From contig WIUZ02000002.1 of assembly GCA_015956445.1 (NCBI GenBank), positions 62,001-126,000 on the forward strand: a stretch of 64,000 nt of DNA, written 5' to 3'. Position 1 is the first letter of the stretch. Each line of letters begins with the position of its first letter. The position numbers were made by a program, and so were the translations under genes. The stretch is from Thelephora terrestris. Lineage: Eukaryota; Basidiomycota; Agaricomycetes; Thelephorales; Thelephoraceae. Below the pieces are notes generated by a model. It was not told the origin of the DNA and made no database searches. It was given only the letters and a program-made list of their open reading frames with translations. Below are positions 35,301-46,394 of the stretch, one piece after another.

Positions 35301-36233
35301 GGCTGACAACGGTATATCATTAGACGAAAATTATGGACGTCAGCTCGATGCCCCTTACATCTGAAGCCAAGGATGGGGGATTCCAAGACAGGAACGTCAG
35401 AAACAAGCCCTGAGGTCCGAAGAACTGAATGTGAGATTCTTCAAAGTCTGGAGGTAGATCTTGGCAGGTGAGATCAAAGAATAGATCGATCAGGAATGTT
35501 TGGGTTTGAGCGACTAATCTGACATCCCCCTGGAAACTGGGTGAAAGAAGGACGCTCGCGGTGTGCGAGAGGAGCTGGAGGAAGGGCTTCGCAAATCTCT
35601 CGAGGACATAATTGATTGTTGAGAAAAGGTCATTGGACCGCGTTGCTGCACGCCACGGACGGAATATCGAATGGGCAGTCTCCAAAATGCTGAGATTGAC
35701 TTGATAGTCCTCGTTGGACAAGCGATCGACAAGTCTCTAAAATCATGGCGGATAAGGAGTACTAGTAAGCCCTTTACGAACGTAGCAGCAAAATAAGAGC
35801 GCTTACATCGATAAGATCTGGCCACCGTCTAGGAAAATCCGACCGTGCCATGATCGATATCGTTTCCGCTATCTGAGCTCTCAGCGATTTATCGGCAGCG
35901 GTCGACAGTGCGACCATCGCCGGCACAAGGTCAGCCCTCAATGTCGTTTTGTCGGCATCTTGGATAGCTGCTTCATCCTACACAGAGATCGGTAAAAGCT
36001 ACAGAAAGAGGGATCCCCTGGTCACTCACGTCCTCCCATCTCGATTTGATGGCGTTCTTTAGATACACTGATCCTGCGAGACGGACTGAGCGATCTTGAG
36101 AGGAATCAAGCACAATTTGAAGGAGGCTCGGGAGGAAAGAAGCGTGTGTACTACGCGTTGCGAGATTTTGTTCTGCTTGCTTTCTTGTGGACGGGTTCAA
36201 AGACGCTAACAATAGCTGAGGCACGTCCGACAT
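32397..36233 (-). CDS. CSE1: Exportin CSE1/CAS (importin-alpha re-exporter)
   Basis: CSE1 is the karyopherin-beta that returns importin-alpha to the cytoplasm. The start MSDVPQLLLASLNPSTRKQA leads to RLAGSVYLKNAIKSRWED, DEAAIQDADKTTLRADLVPA and RAQIAETISIMARSDFPRRW, the conserved importin-beta N-terminal part. Next come LSILETAHSIFRPWRAATRS, FAKPFLQLLSHTASVL, a long run of HEAT-type helices with DVVWAYA-like spacing, and the C-terminal CSE1 block ending NLGSMVSEARTVASQPLPK at 32397. More than ten introns are implied and I have not placed all of them. An upstream in-frame ATG at 36338 would add 35 unconserved residues. Length is about 960 residues, as expected. Confidence 0.93.
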
Positions 36234-36589
36234 GTTCGCTAGCAAGAGTCCCTGGAAGAATCTGAGTGATGGGCAGGGCGCGTCCGTCACGAGACTCGAA
36301 AGCTTAGTATGTAACCGAGTAATCGACGTCACGCGCATGAAATTATGGAAACGAATCGACCGAAGTTAAAGTGAAAGAAATGAATGTCTCATGCGGCTTA
36401 AGGGCGCGAAAACCGCCGTCGATGGTACATATAGGGGAATATATCGTATACAATGAATTATGAGATAACTATAGATACAGCTATATTTTCCGAAGGGTAT
36501 GCGCGCATCCTACTCTAGGTTTTGGAAAGCCCCAGGCGTAGAAACCATGACGAGTCGTAATGTTGACAATAGGTGAAGTCCATCTAGGG
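36234..36589. other. Intergenic, CSE1 promoter and G-alpha terminator
   Basis: This 356-base AT-rich gap lies between two genes on the minus strand. A run of TATA-like words (36425-36490) could belong to either the CSE1 promoter or the end of the G-alpha gene. No RNA gene or repeat is seen. Confidence 0.35.
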
Positions 36590-38042
36590 CTATAATATCC
36601 CGTAGTCTTTGAGGGCATTCTGAGTGATTGTCTCTTTAACAGCAGCAAATACCAGACGGATGTTGGAAGTATCGGTTGCCTGTGTCAAACTGGAATTCTT
36701 GAATTTACATTGGCGTAAAGGTTGACGCAAGGGAACGTACTGTGGGAAGACACTCAATCGTGCGCGATTGGCTTGCATAAATCTCCACAGGATGTACTTT
36801 GCCGCTTTATTGATGTCAGGGCCACCAGTGTACTCCGGAAAGTACCGTTCCAGCGGGACCTATGGGATTCTGTTAACTTGGGCTTAGAGAAGAGATAAGG
36901 CGGCGTGCCTTGGAAAGTTTGTTGCGGAACACATCAATCTTGTTCATAAACAAGATTATCGAGGTTCGCAGGAACCACCGTGAATTGATAATCGAATCAA
37001 ACAGCTCGAGGGATTCTGCCATGCGGTTCTGTGCGGGAATGGTGAGGACAGCCATGTGAGGTACCGGATACATATAGCGTACCTGACTTCGTTGCTCGAG
37101 TAACACCTCATCGTACTCGCTCAGCGCTGTACAAAATATAATGCTTGTTACACTCTCAAAACAGTGAATCCACTTCTTCCGTTCAGAACGTTGCCCTCCA
37201 ACGTCGAACATGTGGATTCTAAGAGGTGAATTAGCGTAGGTAGAAAGGCTGGTCGAGGCAGTACATACGACAGGGGCGGCACGTTGAACCTTGTTTCTGC
37301 AATCCCTGTGCTCTTCTGCCGGCACCTCAGGATATCCGTCTCATTGGGGATATAATCGACACTTCCGATTCGTTCAGCCTCGGTGAAGAAGCTAAGCCAT
37401 GAGGTTACAACAATAGGAGGAATGGGGGAGGGGATTGAACGCACTAGCTTGCATTGTCCATGAGGTAAAACTCGTTACTACGGTAATCCATGACCTGTGG
37501 GATTACTGGGTCGCGCCACAACCGATTGATGGATATAGCAAGTTGTTCAGGAAAGCGAAAGTTGGAATCAATGGTGGAGAGGTCTAGCTCGTAGTGTGCG
37601 ATTTGCTTAACGGTCTCCTGTTGTGTCGATTGCCGTGTCAGTGTGCGTGTGCAGCGTGATAAAGGAGACGACATGCGCGGTTCTGGGCATCCGAGGGCTC
37701 GATAGACAGTTTGAACATCGCGAAGATGATAGCCCGCGCGCTTTCCAACAAGTTCTGGTAGATTGCGGCCCGATAGGCAATGCGCTCCTCGGGTGAGAAA
37801 CCGTCCTGGTGGATGATTTTCATTTGCTTGACAATGGTCGACTTTCCCGACTCGCCCGACCCTACGTTGATCGTGGTTTATGTAAGGAGGGCCAATGAGA
37901 GCAGCCAACGCTTACCTAGGAGGAGAATTTTACATTCTCTCTTGAACTGCTTGGAATCCTCTTCAATAATCCGGTCGATTTCGGCAGAGCGCTGGCATGA
38001 TTCTCGATCTTGAGCTTGAGTGGCGGACGCACAGTTGCCCAT
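36590..38042 (-). CDS. Heterotrimeric G protein alpha subunit
   Basis: The start at 38042 gives [15 protein letters not shown]: Gly2 for myristoylation and Cys4 for palmitoylation, so the protein should sit at the plasma membrane. Walker A is [17 protein letters not shown]. The switch and base motifs are [19 protein letters not shown] and LFMNKIDVF, and the guanine-contacting TCAT box appears as [13 protein letters not shown]. The final residues are [10 protein letters not shown], with the stop at 36590-36592. The helical domain lies between ([16 protein letters not shown]). About eight short introns are present. It signals downstream of seven-helix receptors, probably pheromone or nutrient receptors, but the receptor class is not readable. 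The Cys-to-Gln change in TCAT is noted in the findings. Confidence 0.95.
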
Positions 38043-38351
38043 GACCACCCGGGTGTCTTAGGGTGTAGTGGTGTTACAGGGTATTGTTGTGGCGCAGCCG
38101 CAGAATTTGGTGCAGAAAAGAAAGGAATGGGAAATAGGATGGATGGAATGAACAACCTGCTTCAGGGGCGGCAATCTCTTGCGCCTTTGTCACGTTGCGC
38201 GGGTGGGCATCAATTCAAAGGCGGGCGGGATCCTGCGGGCACATTATGATTATGTAATACACAAGGACAACTACCGTTGATCAGTAATTTATGGATCGAG
38301 TCCGCTGTGCCATAACCCAGGTATATAAAATATGAGAAGTAAACGAATGCG

Positions 38352-40296
38352 TTACAATCCAATCTCCATTAACAACCAAGCGAAAGTGGCAAGCCCAACG
38401 ACCATCAAGGAGGACGTCGTAATCCCAGAGGCAGAGTTCCCAGTACCGAGTTTGCCAGTGCAGATGTTGCTCGAGCTCGGCAACGCGGAAACAGGGAGGT
38501 AAATCTGTGGTAAGCCATCGGTGGTGTTGGCAACAAGACTCCCATCGCTATTAGTAGTGACGACCGTGCAGGAGAGAACATCAATAAGCCGTGTATTCCC
38601 ATTGAAGCCTGACTTGGCGAGGTTCCAAGAAGCGGTACCGCTAACGCCAGCATTGGTAAACAAGGCCAACATTGGCGGTTTTGAGACCGCCAGAGTGGTT
38701 TCCGATGCAAGTGGGAAGGTCATCTTTACTCAACGACCATTAGTGCCCAAGAAGTCTAGGGAATCGTGTGGACGTACAGGAACAGAAAGAAAACGGCTGT
38801 TGGCGGCGATGGCGGCTTTGCGGGCTGCATTCATGGTCTTGATGTGTTGTACCAGATCTTTGTCCTGAGCATAACCGGAGAACCACAACCTGAGAGGAAG
38901 GGTCAATCAAAACCATCGATCAAGGCCGTCAGATCTAGCTTACGCTTCACGGTTCGCAGGGTCTGGACCCCCTGTGTAGCCCTGCTCCTGACCTAGGAAC
39001 CGATGAGTGATCTACAACGGTTACCCCACGAGGGGAAGGCATACCATAGTAGACGATGGGGATGCCATCGTGGATGAATGGGAAAGATATTGCGTTTTTC
39101 AGCCTCTGTAAATGCCTTTGAGTGCAACCCGTTAACACGGAGAGTTGGGCCATACTGCAGTGTCGTTGGATAAGGACGGGAAGCGGGGTTGGTCGTGATT
39201 TTCAAGGAATGACCCGGTACCGAAAAGTCCGTTCTTATAGGCACCCTGAGAGGCCGTGATGACCCTGGATAGGTCAGAGAGGTTACCGAACTGGGTCTGG
39301 AATCCTGCAACGAGCGGGAACCACGTTGGGTAGTCAAGAACGGCATCCAGAACATCTAATCGGGGGATTTTAGCGGAATGGGAAAGGCTGGGGAACTGAC
39401 TCACTAGTGTAGTCTGCGACATAGGATGTTTCGTTATGAAGGACCTCCCCGATCGTATAAACACCCGACGAGGAGGCAAAGCCTGGCCAAAAGTCCTTTC
39501 TAACGTGCTTCACAGTATCGATACGTATGCCGTCGACGCTGTAATTCCCAACGAGGGTTTTGATCCAGTCGTAATAAGTTTTGACGATCTCATCGTTCTC
39601 CGTATTCACATCTACCAAAGGGAGATTATCATCCCCAAGCCAGCATTGCTCCACCTCTGTTTGATTGTTATAGTCCGTGATCAAGCACTTCGTGTGGAAA
39701 TCTGATGCTTCGTTGAGAGGGTTGAAGGAGGAAAAGGTGGGAGGGGAAGCTTTTGAGACAAGGTGATTGACCACGACGTCAACCATCAGATACATATTCC
39801 GCTTATGCAGAGCATCGGCGAGAGCCTTCAAGTCCTGACCGGTGCCAAAATGAGTGTTGAGAGAATAGAGATCCTGTGGCCAATAACTAAATCAAGAACA
39901 ACCAACAATCCTTAAGCGGCTCTTCCAAAGCGAAGATAATGAAACAAACCCATGGTATGCTTCTCCGTATGCACTTGGCCCTTCGAAGGAAGAAACGACT
40001 GGAGAAATCCAGATAGCGTCGAACCCCATGTTCTGGATGTAGTCCAAATGATGGATGATGCCTTGGTAGGTGCCTCCGCAATACACGCGATCCCCTGTGC
40101 TACAGGCCGGCCCCGACCCATCCGTAAGTGCAAATCGGTCAGTGACAAGCTGGTGAGGATCGCATGAGTGCATGTGAAGGAGAGACGAGGAGGGGCTGAC
40201 CTGGTAAATGGAACGGCTGCGCCAATCATTGGAGGATGCTGCAAGAGATGACACAAAAAAGAAGGTGGAGATGGCAAGAGCCTTAAGGTTAACCAT
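38352..40296 (-). CDS. GPI-anchored GH13 alpha-amylase
   Basis: A secretory signal ([20 protein letters not shown]) is followed by [25 protein letters not shown] and [20 protein letters not shown]. All four classical GH13 regions are present: [17 protein letters not shown] with the nucleophile Asp; YTIGEVLHN with the acid/base Glu; and [10 protein letters not shown] with the transition-state Asp. A C-terminal domain ends [20 protein letters not shown] and [10 protein letters not shown], a hydrophobic tail with small residues before it and no charged end, which is a GPI-attachment signal. Such amylases act on alpha-glucan at the cell wall rather than on external starch. About eight introns are inferred. 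Confidence 0.93.
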
Positions 40297-40588
40297 GGTT
40301 AGGAAAAGAGAAAGGAATGAGAACGGGGATGGGACTGACGTGGTTTTGAAGGGCGCGGAAACAGCGCCAGGTGTGAAGTGGCTGTCAAACATGTCGGGGC
40401 TAGTAGAGCGGGCCGCCCAGATGCGCCTTGCCGACTCAACGCTTGGCAGGTCGCGGTTCGGCTTATATAATCGGTCGCCAGGGCTGTAAGAGGGTGCCGA
40501 ACATCGTTGTGAACAAAGGTTTATCCAAAAGAGAAAAGTGGTATATATCAATAGTCCCTTGCTGCAGTCCGAAAGGTATCTGAATTAT

Positions 40589-42198
40589 CTATGTCGTATC
40601 CCTGTGGAAGGCAGAGAGGGATCGGGTTCTCAGGTGCTGGCGGGGTTCGAACGGGTTTACCAGTTCCTCCCGTTGGTGCATGCGAGGTCCAGTCGAGCGT
40701 GATGTATGGTGGTATTTCCTTGTCGTAAAATTGCCTCCGTTACTCAGAGTATCTCGCCCTCCGCCCGCAGCTAGTTGAAAAGAATCTTCGGAGGCCTCGA
40801 AGGAAGGGTGCTCTGACCGTCCGACACCGACCCCGCGAGAGGGTACGTCATCGCTGTCATCGCCAAGCCCAATTGTTGTCACCTGTCTGGGATTCAGAGT
40901 CAATTGGCTGTTTTTAGAACCGGATGAGAGTGTCTGAACCTCGCTTTGCGCCTTTCGTAAATCACTTGAGCCTTAACCTTGGACATTTGCGCATATATAT
41001 ACCACATCGCCCACACGGTAATGATGAGTGTGACCACAATGATGCTATACTTGAGGACTTGGTCCCGGGTAGATGTTTTCTCGCCTTGTTACAACGTTGA
41101 GAGACACCTCCCGGGATGTGCAACTGACTCACCGTTTGCAGCTTGCTCTAGAGCTACTCCCAGGTACACGGTGACAAATTGCTTGGGGAGGGAAAGAAAA
41201 GCCGCAAGGGAAAATACGACAATGTCCATCCCGCATGTGCTGAACACGGCGGTGGTAACTAAGAATTGTGTCAAGTGATGCGCGAGAACGAGTTGCAAAG
41301 ACGCACAGTGACCAGGTATTGCACTCAACCGAGCAATTAGAGCAACGGTAAAGTCGCCATTCCGAACTACTTTTGCCAGGCAACCGTAGGCGATGTTCGT
41401 CTTTTCCAGTTTTTCGCCACGGGAGCGGCAGCAATACTTGAAGGCACTACAAAAAGTTAGCGAGCGAAAACCGCTGTGGAAATAACACAAACTAGAAGTT
41501 TCCGACTTCTCCAAGAAACGTCCCGGCACAAACGATAGCGAAGCCCAACCATAGCCCCCAAACCAACCCACACAAGATCGCAACGATTTCGTGACCAAAT
41601 AACTATCAGCAATGTCAGCCTCGTCACAGTAGATGAAACGCAGACGAAGAGCGAACCGGTGGAAATGATATGATAAACAGTATGGCTATAGGAATCACAA
41701 AACCTGCGGGAAACCTTCGAGGCCATCAGAATGATGGAACAGGGGGGGACAAATCAACGTGAAGCGTGCGCACTCATGCATCCAGTTCGCTGCTGGTCTC
41801 AAAAAGTCGACAATTTCTTGGTGGTAGAGGGTAACCAACGTGGCGACGATACAAATCAGGGCGAGCACAACATAGTACCCTAACAAAGAAAGGCGTCAGT
41901 GTTTTCATAGCCCGCGGGTCGTCAACTAACATAGCCATTCGCGTCGGAACCAGAATCTCCATTGAGAAAATCTCTGCCAGTCAAAAGCCCCTGCTCTCGA
42001 AAGTTCTGCGGCTTCGCTTGGTGTTGGGCTTGGTGTCCGCGTGCCAAGTGAACGACAAAGTTTCGTGTCTGTGTTCCATACAGTAGCAGCTTGAAGAGTG
42101 ACCGGTGATGTGGGAAGGGCTGAGCTACCAGGGTATGGGGAGAAAACTCGGTTTGAAGGGTATATCTGGGACGATGGGGGGTATCTCTCGTTGTTCAT
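40589..42198 (-). CDS. TVP38/TMEM64-like (SNARE-associated/VTT domain) membrane protein
   Basis: A polar N-terminus (MNNERYPPSSQIYPSNRVFS, later TRTPSPTPSEAAELSR) is followed by membrane helices: YYVVLALICIVATLVTLYHQ, FPAGFVIPIAILFIISFPPV, LCGLVWGLWLGFAIVC and GTFLGEVGNF. The conserved VTT core is RNGDFTVALIARLSAIPGH, FTTAVFSTCGMDIVVFSLA and LSLPKQFVTVYLGVALEQ. The last helix IIVVTLIITVWAMWYIYAQM leads to a basic KVKAQVIYERRKA and a long disordered tail with the stop at 40589-40591. Tvp38 proteins sit in Golgi and related membranes. The start at 42198 is the first ATG before the conserved part; an upstream extension by splicing cannot be excluded. Confidence 0.85.
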
Positions 42199-42469
42199 AT
42201 TCGTGAGATCCGGGGACTGACCCGGTCCCACAGCAACCTGAGCTACGGATGATCGTGTCAGATACAGGCTTTGACTCGGACTCTCATGCTTACGCCAACA
42301 ATAATCGCTTTCGAAAGCTGGACGACTTGACTACGCCAATGATCAACAAGGGATCCGAATGTGTTCAGAAGGGGCAGGATGATCACCAACCGGCCCAGAT
42401 CCGGCCCGGAGTTTACTTTGGATGGCCTGTTTGCGCAGCCGCATCCCACCCATCCAACACAAAAAGGTG

Positions 42470-43703
42470 ATGCACAAGGACCAGCCGCTAGTCCCGATAT
42501 TGGCGGACAGTCAGGCAGCCAAGACGGAGGCAAATCAGGATGAAGGCGTCTCACGACACCCTGACCTCTGGTTCTCCGATGGTTCTGTCGTTCTCAAAGC
42601 AGAAGGCACGCTGTTCCGTGTCCATATCTCCCAATTGGTGAGGAGGTCTCTGTTTTTTCGAGACCTCTTTTCGCTGCCTCAGCCAGGAAAGGATGCGGTC
42701 GAGCTGGACGGCACATTTGGTGGCTGCCCCCTCTTAGTGCTACATGATTCTGCAGAGGATCTCTCCAACCTACTTAAAGCGCTGTATGATGGCGGTCCGT
42801 ACGTGAATTTATGCCCGGTTTCCCATAAAGCCTGATTCTTTTCTCTTCAGTGCACTGGGGGATAATGGACGAGGGGATTTCCGCGTTGTGTCTGGCGTTT
42901 TGAGGCTATCGACAAAATACATCATCGACTCCCTGAGATCGAGGCTCATTGAACATCTCTCGGTAGCCTGGCCATCGAAGTTGCGCGACTGGGACGCGAG
43001 AGAAACCGCATGCCGGTCCTATGCGTCTGAAAATAGCCTCCCTGCGGGACATTTATACCCATCTCCAATCGTGCGTCTCTAGAACGGCAGCTCTGACTGT
43101 CATTCCGTTGTTTCCGTCGCTAAAATATACTCTTGCTAGTCTGTCATCAACCTCGCGAGAGAAGTTGATGCACCCTCATTGCTCCCGGCTGCCTTCTACG
43201 AGCTTTCAAAATACCATTTCGGTCAAATATTTGAGCCCAGTGCCGATAGCCCGTTGCACCCTGACCTCGCCGAGTCCTCGGTCTCCTCGACGCTCTCCAT
43301 CAGGGACCTCCAAATGTTGGCCATGGGTAAGGAATCCTCGCAGCAGGCAGTTGCCGCTCTTATAACCTCTATGAGCACGGAGTTGTACCGCGACTCTAAT
43401 CTGCATACCCACCCTAATTCACTTTATGGACACCAACGCAAGGCTTCAGATCGTATCTGCGTGTCTCATGCGGCATGCAGGAAGGATCTGGGGGAATTAG
43501 TTGATCTGGCAACGAACCACTACCTCTTCGATAGGGAGAAGGGATGCTCAAATCCCCTGTATGTAGCTGAAGAATTGGGCTCGCTCAAAAGTTCCGAGTA
43601 TTCAGAGTGCAGGGCCTGTGCGAAATCCCTGGAAGGTTGGGCGACGAAGGAGAGAGAGAAGATTTGGAAGTTAATCCCCCATTGGTTTAGGTTGGATATC
43701 TAA
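42470..43703 (+). CDS. BTB/POZ domain protein, agaricomycete type
   Basis: The BTB core is HPDLWFSDGSVVLKAEGTLF, RVHISQLVRRSLFFRDLFSL and LVLHDSAEDLSNLLKALYDG. An intron follows, then a second exon (ALGDNGRGDFRVVSGVLRLS, TKYIIDSLRSRLIEHLSVAW) and a third beginning near VINLAREVDAPSLLPAAFYE. The C-terminal half ends with a cysteine-containing CRACAKSLEGWATKEREKIW and stops at 43703. Agaricomycete genomes carry many proteins of this plan; BTB domains often recruit cullin-3, but no MATH or Kelch partner domain is present, so function is open. The start at 42470 is the ATG nearest the domain; an alternative is at 42422. Confidence 0.85.
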
Positions 43704-43877
43704 TGTGCTCAAATTCTCTGTTTATCCTCAAAACTGGGCATGATGGAGTCGAAAAACCGTCCTCTCCAGATTGTAAATCAGGAGTGATCTATGAACATCG
43801 CTCGTAGGGTAGAGCGAGGCGAAGGAGACACTACTGGCTGAGAACAGATCTGCACACGACAGGGTAGCTACGTCGGT

Positions 43878-44280
43878 CTATGACTTCCAGATGAGGATAG
43901 CGAGTGAGCCGATGTAGAAGTAAATGAAATGTTTTGTTTCTGTGGTTTGGATCACCTGTGTCAGAGAATCGAGCTTCGAGTAAAGGCGAATTCTAGTACG
44001 AACCATGTGTGACGTAGCTTCCAAAGTTCTTGCCAACAACAACGTGCCACGTCGGGCCATGTCGTCGGTCAAATTCCTTCTTGATCTGAGCGGCGATATC
44101 CTTTTCGATATTGTATTTTTCGAGGGCGGAGGTTGCGATGTCAACGCTCTCCTGTTGTAAATCCTCGCTCATATCGACAGATTTGATGATGGCTTTCGGG
44201 CATCCAACGCCGTTGTTTGAAATGTCCTTTGATGTAGCGCCACTATCGGCAGTGGAAACGGCATCTTGCTTGTCGGCCAT
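43878..44280 (-). CDS. Dynein light chain LC8 (DYNLL type)
   Basis: LC8 is a small dimeric hub that binds dynein intermediate chain and many other partners. The start [20 protein letters not shown] is a nonconserved leader. Then come [60 protein letters not shown] and GSYVTH, spliced to [20 protein letters not shown]. The last intron lies between the His and Glu codons and uses gttcgt and accacag. The core is at normal length. This is the last clearly host gene before the repeat island. Confidence 0.96.
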
Positions 44281-45159
44281 GATGAAGATGGGGGTATCGT
44301 GAGGGTCGCTGTTGGGCGGTGTGGATAGACCTCCACATAGTGACCTCGTAAATTGGGACTCCGATGGCATTTTCACACGCAGTGAAATCGCTCGCTGCCA
44401 CATCAGGTCAACTTATTTCCTCATTTTGCTTATTTTGTTTTATTCCCTGCCATTTAGGTGGTTTGAAAGTGGGTAACTATCCGTAGGATTTACACACTGT
44501 ACACTCGAATCAAGACAAACATTCATGGACTCACAGTGATCAAGTGGTCCTCGAACCAATTTTTCAACAACGGACTGCCCAGCCGGTGATTCGACAGCTT
44601 TTGAACCAGATTTTTTTCCAGCCCTTGTATTTGTATCTAGAAATAATCTCTATGCTACAGAATATTAGTCTATCACTTGATTACAACTTGGTGAGACATG
44701 TTCATGCTGGGCAAAAAATGAGTGACGTGAACTGCGCAGAGCTACCTTATTTGGAAGGTGTGTCACAAGAGTTTCCCACGCAAATGGCTGCAAATCTATT
44801 CATTGTGTGACGACAGACATCATGCTCAGTGCGTCACTCATCAACAACAAAGGTGAAAATGGCGGTAGAACAACAAGAGCTTGTTTTCAAGCGTCCGTAT
44901 TTTTTTGTAGTACATGTATAAATGAGTAGATTATGTCATAAAATTTTTCAGTCAGCTAGTGTATTCAGCTGCGCACAATAAAATCATGTGTAGTTCGGTG
45001 TTGTGCAATTTTGAAGGTAAATTGATGATATACTGGTAAGGTAATAATATTTTTCTGTATGTGGCATACTCTACTGTCTCAATATGCAAACTAAATTCGA
45101 GGTTGTTGTGACCTGGCGTTCAAATCATTCAAGGAACCTAACTCATTCAAGGACCACTT
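44281..45159. other. AT-rich transition from gene-dense DNA to the repeat island
   Basis: No supported gene is seen. The first 150 bases hold the LC8 promoter. From about 44440 the DNA becomes AT-rich and the open frames are short and without family likeness. The first recognisable repeat boundary is the hairpin at 45160. Confidence 0.45.
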
Positions 45160-45175
45160 GTCACGAACATGTGAC
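45160..45175. repeat. Terminal hairpin of the second module family (left copy)
   Basis: GTCACGAACATGTGAC is an imperfect short inverted repeat. It aligns with GTCACGAACACGTGAC, read on the minus strand, at 56805-56820. In both places it marks the point beyond the 3' end of the Cys/His-rich gene where similarity between the two copies stops. Confidence 0.6.
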
Positions 45176-45254
45176 ATGTTAAGGAAAATCACACAGGTCA
45201 TTCAAGAAATTCGTGTCATTCGCAATAATAATAGTACAAAGACAAATAATTGAA

Positions 45255-46394
45255 TCACACAAGGAGGAAGGGATCTACATCACAAGCACACTTCTGAGTC
45301 AAAAAACAACAATGAGCAAAGTGAAAGGGGTTATGTATGCTCTGAGGTCAGAAGGAGTAATCCTTTGTTACCGGATCCTGCCAACAGTCTCAACATCCCA
45401 GTACATTGTGCTGCAACCCCTCATACATCTCTCACCTCACTTCCGTTAAACCCTCACTCACTAAGTTGAACCCATACTCACTGGGAGCAAGGGGTCAAAT
45501 ACCCAGTGGGTACATTCTGAACACATTGTGCCTGCTGTGCACATTTTAATTTTTTTCACAATGTTTCCATCAATGTGTTCACAATGTACCCAGCTCATTA
45601 CATAATAGTTTCTTTCACAATGTTGTCCACTATGTGTCCAGCATGTGGCTGAGCCACTCATTCAAACTTCTTTCACAAAGTATCCAGTGATGTGTCTAGA
45701 ATGTGTACAGCCATACACATAGTGATTTCTTTGAAAGTTCATGGCGAAATTGAACAATATTGAGATTACATTGTGATTACTTCAAAAAGAACCCCCTGGG
45801 GACATTATGGACACACCACTGGGTAATCTTTGAAAGAATTTTGAATGAGTGGCTCAGCCACATGCTGGACACATTGTGGACAACATTGTGAAAGAAACTA
45901 TTATGTAATGAGCTGGGTACATTGTGAACACATTGATGGGAATATTGTGAAAGAAATTAACATGTGTACAGCAGGCACATTGTGATCACAATCAAAATGT
46001 GCCTACTGGGCACATTGGACTCACATGGCCAGGCACATTTTCAATGTATTCAAATTTCCCCCACTGAGCACATTGTGATCACTTGTTGACCGTGATCACA
46101 ATGTGTTCAGCATGTACCCACCAGGTATTTGACCCCTTGTCCCCAGTGACTTCTCCTGCAGACTCAGAAGAGGAGCACGTCCATTGTTCATGATGGTTCT
46201 GTTGGGATCATCATATCCAGCCTGCTCCCAAAAGTGGGGGGGAGCCTGATGCTGAGTAAGGAAGTTGATGGCGACCTCATTATCATGGGCAATGTTGGTG
46301 GGGGTGTTGTACAAGTGGTCGGCAACATCGTAGGGAGTAGTGGCCTCATAAGGGGAGGCAGAGACGAAAGGAGTAGCGGCAGTGTTAAGAGACA
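45255..46394 (-). pseudogene. Decayed copy of the Cys/His-rich coiled-coil module gene
   Basis: The start at 46394 gives MSLNTAATPFVSASPYEATT and then DVADHLYNTPTNIAHDNEVA, INFLTQHQAPPHFWEQAGYD. This matches the gene at 55807 (HLYDSPANIAHDNQVAIDFL; APAEFWEQAGYEDP). On the far side of the inserted foldback element (45479-46148), the minus strand carries a match to that gene's C-terminus (YGF.LVS, EMYE, CWQDPVT and a final KCACDVDPFLLV). The middle of the gene is shorter than in the other copy. It looks inactive, being both interrupted and degenerate. A TATA-like word (tatatac) lies near 46494 on the minus-strand side upstream of the start. Confidence 0.65.
45479..46148. mobile_element. Foldback CACTA-like element F1, ACT target duplication
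   Basis: The 670-bp element begins CACTGGGAGCAAGGGGTCAA and ends with the near-perfect reverse complement. ACT lies directly on both sides (45476-45478, 46149-46151). The two arms are inverted copies of each other, built of words such as ACATTGTG and CACAATGT, meeting near a GAGTGGCTCAGCCAC-type centre. It has no coding capacity, so it is non-autonomous. The 5'-CACTG end and 3-bp duplication fit the CACTA/EnSpm superfamily. It is inserted in the decayed gene at 45255-46394. Confidence 0.85.

Noticed and set aside
44544-44810. 88-residue open frame in the AT-rich gap
   Set aside because: It has no domain, no fungal codon bias and no promoter, and lies in repeat-like DNA; chance frames of this length are expected.
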